NCBI GenBank assembly: GCA_947589485.1 | Contig: CANQBK010000003.1 | Coordinates: 1-57,925, forward strand | DNA length: 57,925 bases | Reading direction: 5' to 3' | Source: an uncultured Clostridia bacterium | GTDB lineage: Bacteria; Bacillota; Clostridia; Oscillospirales; Acutalibacteraceae | Shown: positions 52,053 to 57,925 of the stretch, piece after piece | Position numbering within the stretch: the first letter of the stretch is position 1 | Layout of the letters: every line of letters begins with the position of its first letter | Translations under genes and position numbers: made by a program | The notes under the pieces: model-generated | What the model was told of the DNA's origin: nothing | Databases searched by the model: none | The model's input: the letters and a program-made list of their open reading frames with translations, nothing else

Positions 52053-52463
52053 TTATATCGTTATGCTGTCTTTTATCAATTCGTATTTTTGTTTCCCTAT
52101 TCCGTTTACGTTCATCAAATCGTCGGTACTTTTAAAACCTCCGTTTTCATTGCGATAATCTATTATTCTCTGAGCAATAGTATCGCCTATACCGTCAAGC
52201 TCCGCAAGAGTTTCTTTATCCGCAGTGTTTATGTTTACCTTTGGAGTATCGGGAAACAGAGATTCGTCTTTTTCCGCTTCGAGCAAATTTTCAGATACCG
52301 AATCCTGCCCGTAACTTTCCTTATCCGAGGAATATGAGCTTTTGTCAACAAACACCGTTTCCTTAGCAGACGGATTATAAAATGCGTTGTACCCCACAAG
52401 AAGAGCCGCAATAAGCAGACCGCATACAATGACAAGCCTTATCGGGTCTTTAAATATATCCAT
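52053..52463 (-). CDS. ComEA-like helix-hairpin-helix protein
   Basis: 136-aa protein with one N-terminal membrane helix (about 9-28), a 50-residue acidic linker and the ComEA-type double HhH domain: VNINTADKETLAELDGIG, then QRIIDYRNENGGF and NVNGIGKQKYELI. ComEA binds incoming DNA at the membrane during transformation. It lacks the SLBB domain found in longer ComEA proteins. The start follows the mreB stop by one base. Confidence 0.88.
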   Translation of the reverse strand: MDIFKDPIRLVIVCGLLIAALLVGYNAFYNPSAKETVFVDKSSYSSDKESYGQDSVSENLLEAEKDESLFPDTPKVNINTADKETLAELDGIGDTIAQRIIDYRNENGGFKSTDDLMNVNGIGKQKYELIKDSITI

Positions 52464-52464
52464 A

Positions 52465-53493
52465 TCAATATTGATCCGTTATCGGATTTACTCCTCCGTC
52501 GTTTTTATTTAAACGATCAATATATTTAATTGCGTAGCCACAGCCCTTAACCACACAGCTTGCCGGTTCATCTGCAATCTTCACCGTTAGTCCGGTCGCT
52601 CTTTGTATAAGCGTATCTATTCCCACAAGCTGAGAACCGCCGCCCGTCAAAACTATCCCGTCAGTATAAATATCGCCCGTAAGCTCCGGCGGAGTTTCCT
52701 CCAAAATATCCTGAACCTGCTCTACAATCGTATTTGCGGTTTCCGACAGCGGCTCTGTCATTTCCGCAGAAGTCAGATCCACCCACATAGGCATACCCGT
52801 AACAAGGTTCCTGCCCTTTATACGGTGTGTACCCTGAGCCGCTTCGGGAATAACACAGCCTATATCTATTTTTGCCTCTTCGGCGGTACGCTTGCCTATA
52901 AGCATATTGTACCGGCGTTTTACATACTTAATTATTTCGTCGTCCATAACATTGCCGGCAAATTTTATTGTACGGGAAACCGCAATTCCGCCAAGGGAAA
53001 TTACCGCCATATCGGTCGTTCCGCCTCCAATATCCACAATAAACGAACCGTGAGGATTTTCAATATCAATCCCCGCACCTATTGCCGCCGCAACGGGTTC
53101 CTCAATAATACAAACACGTCTTATGCCCGCTCCGCTTATGGCATTTACAACGGCACGTTTTTCAACCTCGGTAATTTCTCCGGGAACACAGGCAACCGCA
53201 CGGGGCATTCCTATTTTTGACGAAACTACATTTTTCAGCATCATTGAAACCATTGCCTCAACAAGACCGAAATCGGAAATAACCCCGCCGTTTAAGGGAT
53301 AAAGAGCTTCAAGCCTCGAAGATGTTCTTCCTAACATTTTATAAGCGGAATCGCCCACAGCCAAAATGCTTTCATCTTCAAGGTTTATTGTTATTACGGA
53401 CGGCTGGTCGATAACGATACCCTTATTCTGAAGAAAAATTCTTGTACGAGATGTTCCGAGGTCTATTGCAACGTCAAGCCCCAAATTCAACAC
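52465..53493 (-). CDS. mreB: Rod-shape protein MreB/Mbl family
   Basis: 342-aa bacterial actin. ATP-binding signatures: AIDLGTSRTRIF (phosphate 1), IEEPVAAAIGAG (connect 1), DIGGGTTDMAVISLGG (phosphate 2) and LTGGGSQLVGID (adenosine). It directs lateral wall synthesis. The frame opens at TTG 53538 without RBS; GTG at 53493, preceded by AAAGGGAAAGG, places the protein near the normal start. mreC and mreD are not adjacent, so this may be an Mbl/MreBH-type paralogue. Confidence 0.9.
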   Translation of the reverse strand: MLNLGLDVAIDLGTSRTRIFLQNKGIVIDQPSVITINLEDESILAVGDSAYKMLGRTSSRLEALYPLNGGVISDFGLVEAMVSMMLKNVVSSKIGMPRAVACVPGEITEVEKRAVVNAISGAGIRRVCIIEEPVAAAIGAGIDIENPHGSFIVDIGGGTTDMAVISLGGIAVSRTIKFAGNVMDDEIIKYVKRRYNMLIGKRTAEEAKIDIGCVIPEAAQGTHRIKGRNLVTGMPMWVDLTSAEMTEPLSETANTIVEQVQDILEETPPELTGDIYTDGIVLTGGGSQLVGIDTLIQRATGLTVKIADEPASCVVKGCGYAIKYIDRLNKNDGGVNPITDQY

Positions 53494-53664
53494 CCTTTCC
53501 CTTTCGTTATTGAGCCGTAAAATCGGCTTTATCATCAAAGCTGTAATACAGTGCCGATATTAACGTGAAATATTTCTGCCGCCTGCGCTTCAATAAAAGC
53601 GGCGGACTTCTTACCCATTAAGTCAAAACTACCCTTATTTTAAAACAAGCATATTATAATACAT

Positions 53665-54324
53665 TTATAATTTATTTTCAAGATGACTTTGACCTCCTGC
53701 GGCAACCGCCGCACACAAAACCTTTGCGGCTCCGCCTTTTTTCAAAGTACAGCAACATTCAGAAAGCGTATACCCCGTTGTAATTACATCATCAACGATA
53801 AGTATGCTCTTTCCGATTATTTTTTGCCGATTCGTGACCGAATATACACCCACTACGTTTTTTATACGCTCCTCGGCATTAAGTCCGTGCTGTTCACGGT
53901 TATTTTTTGTTTTCACGAGCAGCCGCTCATATCTTTTTCCGAGTATTTTTGCTGTTTTGACCGCAATAAGCTCCGACTGGTTATAGCCTCTTTCATTTTG
54001 CCTTGCTTTTGAAAGCGGTACGCTTGTAACCGTTTCAAAATCGGCATCACCGTAAACCCCGTCAACAGTATGTGCTAATATTTTTGCAAAGCTCTCGGAG
54101 TTAAATTTTCTGCCGTGAAACTTATAATCTATTATAGCCTGTCTTACCCGTGAATCGTATGTAAACGGCGATACGCACATCTCACCGGACGGTATATGCT
54201 CCGTTCGCGGATAGTCCGGAAATTGCTCCCTGCATACCGCACATTCGCTCATACCATAGCTTAAAATTGTTTTACAGTAAGGACACTTAGGCGGAAAAAT
54301 AGCCGAAAGCAAAATATCAATCAA
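53665..54324 (-). CDS. comF: ComF family protein
   Basis: 219-aa ComF-like protein with an N-terminal zinc ribbon (CPYC and CAVC) and a C-terminal phosphoribosyltransferase domain with the PRPP motif ILIVDDVITTG. The frame opens at TTG 54342; TTG at 54324 has AAAGGGG at 8 nt, begins 4 bp after recD2, and gives the family start IDILLSAIFPPKC. ComF aids single-strand DNA handling in transformation. Together with comEA it is suggestive, but comEC is not in view. Confidence 0.88.
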   Translation of the reverse strand: MIDILLSAIFPPKCPYCKTILSYGMSECAVCREQFPDYPRTEHIPSGEMCVSPFTYDSRVRQAIIDYKFHGRKFNSESFAKILAHTVDGVYGDADFETVTSVPLSKARQNERGYNQSELIAVKTAKILGKRYERLLVKTKNNREQHGLNAEERIKNVVGVYSVTNRQKIIGKSILIVDDVITTGYTLSECCCTLKKGGAAKVLCAAVAAGGQSHLENKL

Positions 54325-54328
54325 AAAC

Positions 54329-56530
54329 CTATCCCCTTTCAAGAAACTCTTTAAGACCCGAATATCTCATTGTCTTTTTATTGTTATCCACCATTTTTTT
54401 CAGCACCGAAACATTACCGACCAGCACCAGCATTTTTTTTGCCCTTGTAACGGCGGTATAAAGCAGATTTCTGTAATACAACTGAGGCGGACCGTAATAC
54501 ATAGGCATAATTACCGCATCAAATTCATTTCCTTGACTTTTGTGTACGGTCGTTGCATAAGCAAGCTCCAAATTTGTCATTGAATCGGCATCGTACATAA
54601 CGAACCTATCGTCATAACGCACTTCAACACTTTTTGCGGCTTTGTTTATTTCCGTAATTACACCTATATCTCCGTTAAAAACGCCCGAGCCTTCCGTCCC
54701 GTCGTTTTTTGTCCACAACAGGTCATAATTGTTTTTTGTCTGCATAACCTTGTCGCCAAGCCTAAATGTGTAGATAGGCATTGTAATTTCATATTGCTTT
54801 CCCCTCGGCGGATTAAGCGCCTGCTGTAATTTTTTGTTAAGCTCCGTAACTCCAAGCTCTCCTTTTCTGCCCGGACAGAGAATCTGTATATTTTCAAGCG
54901 GCGAAAAATTGTATGTTGACGGCAGTCTTGTTGTATAAAGCTCAACAATCGTAGAGGCAATTTTATCTCGGTTTTCATTTGACATAAAGAAAAAGTCGCC
55001 GTCTGTACGAGTGATTTCAGGCATATCCCCACGGACTATTTTATGGGCGTTTGTAACGATAAGGCTTTTCATAGACTGACGGAAAATTTCCGTAAGACGT
55101 ACAACGGGAATTTTTTCGGAAGCTATAAGGTCGCCCAAAACATTTCCTGCTCCCACGGACGGAAGTTGGTCGCTGTCGCCCACCATAATCAAACGGCAGC
55201 CGAGCGGCAATGCCCTCATAACACCCTCAAAAAGCGATACGTCCACCATTGAAAGCTCATCGAGTATAAGTGCATCACAATCAAGCAAATTGCGTTCATT
55301 GCGTTTAAATACGGAATTATCGTCTTTGTCCCATTCCACCTCAAGAAGCCTATGTATGGTTTTTGCCTCTTCACCGGTCACCTCGGACATACGTTTGGCG
55401 GCTCTGCCGGTGGGAGCGCCAAGCGCAACCTTTATGCCGCAATTTTTATAAAGCTGAATTATCGCATTAAGCGTTGTGGTTTTTCCCGTACCTGGTCCTC
55501 CCGTAAGAATAAGCAGTCCTCCCGAAAGTGCCTCGACTATCGCCTTTCGCTGGAGATTTGCATATTTAATGTTTTTCTCACGTTCAAAAGTTTCAAGCGC
55601 AAGCTCCGCTCCTGTTATCCTGTCGGGAGGAAATCGGAGCATTTCGGTAAGTCTTTCGGCGGCAAATGTTTCACTTCGATACAGCGACGGCAAAAATACA
55701 AATTCTCTTTCGCCGAACATATCGGACACAAGAGTTCCGTCAACAAGCATTTCCGAAAGTATATTATTTATATTTTCCTCGGGCAGTTTTAAGTATTTAG
55801 CGGTCACCTCTGAGAGCCTTTCTCTCGGAAGACAGGTATGACCGTTTCCGGAATTATAGGTTATTATATGTGTTATTCCTGCCCGTATCCTATATTCGTC
55901 GTCACACGGTTTTTCAAGTGCGGCGGCTATAAGGTCCGCTCTCTCAAATGGCACATTTACAGCTTTTTCACATAAAACATAAGGGTTCTGTTCTATAATC
56001 TCGATTGACTGCGCCCCGTAATTTTTCCAAACTCTTACGGATTCACGGGCGGATATATGATATTTTTCAAGGTAAATCATTACCTCACGCATACCAAATG
56101 TCTTTCGCACCTCAGCCGAAAGCGCAATTGCCTTGTCGTGAGATATTCCCTTTATTTTTTCAAGACGTTCCGGTTCGTCACGCATTATTTCAAGAGTATT
56201 TTCGCCAAAATTGTCAACGAGCTTTTTTGCTGTTGCTCTGCCTATGCCCTTTATAACGCCTGACGAAAGATATTTTAAAATCCCGTCAGATGTTGACGGC
56301 ATAAACTGTTCATAATATTCAAAAGCAAACTGTTCCCCATAGCTTGAATGTGTTTTCCAGTTTCCAACAAGCCTAAGCTCGTCACCGATATTAACATCTG
56401 ACATCATTCCCACAGCCGTGGCATTTATACCGTCGCACAGCATTGTAAGAACGGAATACCCGTTGTTTTGGTTGCGGTAAATGATTTCCTCAACCGAGCC
56501 GCAAAGCTGCAGCATTTCCTTTTCAGCCAT
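54329..56530 (-). CDS. recD2: RecD2-type ATP-dependent DNA helicase
   Basis: 733-aa 5'-3' SF1B helicase of the RecD2 group, not tied to RecBC. N-terminal OB-like and helix-hairpin-helix regions (GVIKGIGRATAKKLV), then Walker A GGPGTGKTTT, the DELSMVD Walker B, MVGDSDQLPSVGAGNVL, and VHKSQGNEFD near the C-terminus. It probably resolves damaged or blocked DNA. GGTGA precedes the ATG. comF follows directly. Confidence 0.95.
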   Translation of the reverse strand: MAEKEMLQLCGSVEEIIYRNQNNGYSVLTMLCDGINATAVGMMSDVNIGDELRLVGNWKTHSSYGEQFAFEYYEQFMPSTSDGILKYLSSGVIKGIGRATAKKLVDNFGENTLEIMRDEPERLEKIKGISHDKAIALSAEVRKTFGMREVMIYLEKYHISARESVRVWKNYGAQSIEIIEQNPYVLCEKAVNVPFERADLIAAALEKPCDDEYRIRAGITHIITYNSGNGHTCLPRERLSEVTAKYLKLPEENINNILSEMLVDGTLVSDMFGEREFVFLPSLYRSETFAAERLTEMLRFPPDRITGAELALETFEREKNIKYANLQRKAIVEALSGGLLILTGGPGTGKTTTLNAIIQLYKNCGIKVALGAPTGRAAKRMSEVTGEEAKTIHRLLEVEWDKDDNSVFKRNERNLLDCDALILDELSMVDVSLFEGVMRALPLGCRLIMVGDSDQLPSVGAGNVLGDLIASEKIPVVRLTEIFRQSMKSLIVTNAHKIVRGDMPEITRTDGDFFFMSNENRDKIASTIVELYTTRLPSTYNFSPLENIQILCPGRKGELGVTELNKKLQQALNPPRGKQYEITMPIYTFRLGDKVMQTKNNYDLLWTKNDGTEGSGVFNGDIGVITEINKAAKSVEVRYDDRFVMYDADSMTNLELAYATTVHKSQGNEFDAVIMPMYYGPPQLYYRNLLYTAVTRAKKMLVLVGNVSVLKKMVDNNKKTMRYSGLKEFLERG

Positions 56531-56640
56531 AATTTGTCACCTTACAAAAATTCCTTTCAATATAGTTTACAAGGTTGCGTGCTTTATGTCAATTGATTTA
56601 TTTACAATACACAAGAATTTGAAATATAAGTTTTTTTTCA

Positions 56641-56669
56641 TTGATTTTGGAAATAAAGAGTAGTATTAT
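56641..56669 (+). promoter_or_regulatory. Promoter of the CofE-like gene
   Basis: TTGATT (56641-56646), 17-bp spacer and TATTAT (56664-56669). It implies a leader of roughly 220 nt before the start codon at 56894. Confidence 0.55.
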
Positions 56670-56750
56670 ATTTTTGTAATATTAATCGGCAAAGATAGCG
56701 GATATATGCAAAAGCAAACATGCACTTTACCGAAATAAGGCATAAAACAC

Positions 56751-56788
56751 AAGAGCTTAAAAATACCGTGGTATTTTGAGCTTTTTTT
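56751..56788 (+). terminator. Terminator-like hairpin inside the CofE-like leader
   Basis: A long AT-rich stem (AGAGCTTaAAAATAC with GTATTTTgAGCTTTT, one bulge) with a 4-nt loop is followed by a run of seven T. It lies between the promoter and the gene, so it may attenuate transcription. A 10-codon ORF (56705-56737) lies before it but lacks a good RBS. Confidence 0.6.
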
Positions 56789-56893
56789 AACGGGAGCCTG
56801 ATTCGGTTCGGCAGAACGGTATGTTTTTACGGTTTTGCAGCGAACGGACTTGATTTTGTTTTGTATTATTACGGCGGAACAGGAGTAAGAAAA

Positions 56894-57667
56894 ATGGGAG
56901 AAGACAGAAAAATAAAAAACAACAGCGAAACAAAACGTGAAAAAGACGGTCACGTTTACTATGTAAGGGGCATACGCGATGTAAGCGGAGAAAAGTACCA
57001 GCGTTATGCGGTTTCGACGCACTTTGTTGAACGCGGCGAAGATTACCTAAAGGTTCTTGAACAGTACATAAGACCGCTTTACAAAGACGGCGATATAATC
57101 AGTATGAGCGAAAAAGTCATATCAATGTGCCAAAACAATACAGTTGAAATGAAAGACGTAAAGCTCGGATTTTGGGCAAAATTTCTCTCGAAATTTGCAA
57201 TGAAAACCTCGGCGGGCATAGGTATGAACGAGCCGTACAAGTTACAGCTTGCAATAGATATGAGAGGATTGCCCCTTGTTTTATGGGCGTCAATTTGCAG
57301 CGGCGTAGGCAAAATATTTCATAAGCGCGGTATATTTTATAAGATAGTAGGTCAGGACGTTGCAGGCATTGACGGATTTTACAGTCATTCCGCATTTGAA
57401 ACATATCACACGCTTGCCGTACTCAACCCGAAAGAGCCGGAAAAGGTATGCCAAAACATAAAAGAGAAATTAGGGTTCAGTTGTATTCTTGCAGATGCAA
57501 ACGACCTTAACATTGAAATTCTCGGTGTATCTCCCGACCTCAAAGAAAAACCCGAAGAGTACATCATAAATCTTATAGGTGACAATCCGGCAGGACAGGA
57601 CGATGAACTTACGCCTTTCATAATAATAAGAAAAGTAACCGATGGCGAAACCGACCCAATGGACTAA
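56894..57667 (+). CDS. Coenzyme F420-0:L-glutamate ligase (CofE)-like protein
   Basis: 257-aa protein matching the F420 gamma-glutamyl ligase fold: RYAVSTHFVERGEDYLKVLEQYI, DGDIISMSEKVISM, a central KTSAGIGMNEPYKLQLAID, and IGDNPAGQDDELTPFIIIR. True CofE adds glutamates to F420-0. No other F420 genes are in view and F420 is unusual in Clostridia, so this member may act on another substrate. ATG at 56894 has AGGAG at 8 nt. Monocistronic, between a leader hairpin and a strong terminator. Confidence 0.78.
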   Translation: MGEDRKIKNNSETKREKDGHVYYVRGIRDVSGEKYQRYAVSTHFVERGEDYLKVLEQYIRPLYKDGDIISMSEKVISMCQNNTVEMKDVKLGFWAKFLSKFAMKTSAGIGMNEPYKLQLAIDMRGLPLVLWASICSGVGKIFHKRGIFYKIVGQDVAGIDGFYSHSAFETYHTLAVLNPKEPEKVCQNIKEKLGFSCILADANDLNIEILGVSPDLKEKPEEYIINLIGDNPAGQDDELTPFIIIRKVTDGETDPMD

Positions 57668-57718
57668 AAATTTTAACGTATAAATCCAAACCGACATTTT
57701 TTACAGACTACAAAAAAA

Positions 57719-57750
57719 TCCGACAACGTGTAAACGATGTCGGACTTTTT
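57719..57750 (+). terminator. Terminator of the CofE-like gene
   Basis: TCCGACA (57719-57725) pairs with TGTCGGA (57738-57744), with further CGT/ACG pairing inside, followed by TTTTT. A-run on the other side would let it work in both directions. Confidence 0.85.
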
Positions 57751-57763
57751 GTTGCCAAAATAA

Positions 57764-57925
57764 CTAACGTCGCGCGAACGCACCTATTGCTTTCAGTACG
57801 AGCGAACGGAGTGAGCGACAGCGCGAATCGACGGTGCGGGCACCGCACCGCGAATTGCCCGCGCCGGCTCGGCGCGTTTTCGCCCGCCTTTTTCAAAAGG
57901 CGGCAGGGTCAAGGGACAGCGTCCC
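57764..57925. repeat. Modular hairpin repeat, locus D (runs off the window)
   Basis: Starts with the AACTAACGTCGCGCGAACG and GAGCGAACGGAGTGAGCGA segments shared with locus B, followed by CGGTGCGG-GCA-CCGCACCG (57832-57850), CGCGCCG-GCT-CGGCGCG (57860-57876), CCGCCTTTT-TC-AAAAGGCGG (57884-57903) and GGGAC-AGC-GTCCC (57913-57925, at the edge). The stems differ from those of loci B and C at many positions, yet each is perfectly paired. Confidence 0.85.

Noticed and set aside
56705..56737. Ten-codon leader peptide before the CofE-like hairpin
   Set aside because: No convincing RBS and no run of a regulatory amino acid; kept only as a remark.
56670..56750. Known riboswitch class in the CofE-like leader
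   Set aside because: GGCAAA and GCAAAC strings recall c-di-GMP switches, but the tetraloop receptor, GGGACGCAAAGCC-type core and pairing are absent.

Overview
The window is a low-to-mid GC chromosomal segment of a Gram-positive, endospore-forming bacterium. Clostridia is the best fit. Support comes from spo0A next to spoIVB, a spoVM gene too small for most gene callers, remA, strong GGAGG-type ribosome binding sites, and gene order that closely follows the Bacillus/Clostridium yicC-to-spoVM cluster. The species cannot be named from the sequence alone. There is no phage, IS element, CRISPR array or rRNA operon. One tRNA gene (Arg, anticodon CCG) is present.

Layout. 0.37-9.4 kb: minus-strand housekeeping genes (ROK sugar kinase, rlmH, a WalJ-type hydrolase, murA, M18 aminopeptidase, lytic transglycosylase, coaE, tsaC/sua5, a membrane protein coupled to prfA). 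9.4-19.5 kb: prfA, DUF951, tRNA-Arg, the rpoD-dnaG-dgt macromolecular-synthesis operon, an MmcQ/YjbR protein, YigZ, rpmE, a CPA2 antiporter and an RlmI-like methyltransferase. 19.9-22.9 kb: a plus-strand accessory block with a deleted paralogue relic, a Q/P/Y-rich two-helix membrane protein, and a probably metal-controlled DUF2325 - DUF3793 - flavodoxin group facing an HMA-domain gene. 23.5-31.6 kb: a diaminopimelate decarboxylase-like enzyme, DUF5658, family 4 uracil-DNA glycosylase, PduL, an MmcQ-GNAT fusion and full-length purL. 31.7-47.5 kb: a DUF2974 hydrolase, PAP2, then the long collinear minus-strand run yicC-remA-gmk-rpoZ-priA-def-fmt-rsmB-rlmN-prpC-prkC-rsgA-thiN-(49-aa ORF)-spoVM. 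Compared with B. subtilis, coaBC and rpe are missing from this run. 47.7-49.8 kb: spoIVB and spo0A. 50.5-56.5 kb: GNAT, a D-2-hydroxyacid dehydrogenase, a comEA-like gene, mreB, comF and recD2. 56.9 kb to the end: an orphan CofE-like ligase behind a leader with a terminator-like hairpin.

The most unusual structure is a family of modular hairpin cassettes at four intergenic places (about 52-255, 23003-23400, 50068-50528, 57764-57925). Each cassette is built from short perfect hairpins with 2-3 nt loops in a recurring order. Stems differ between copies while pairing is preserved, which is compensatory change. Two loci contain internal tandem duplications (118-bp and 161-bp periods), and one cassette supplies the stop codon and last residues of an acetyltransferase gene. 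They match no element family I recognise.

Calls were made by reading the sequence and from family knowledge; no search was run. Start codons were moved from the longest frame wherever a ribosome binding site decided the matter.
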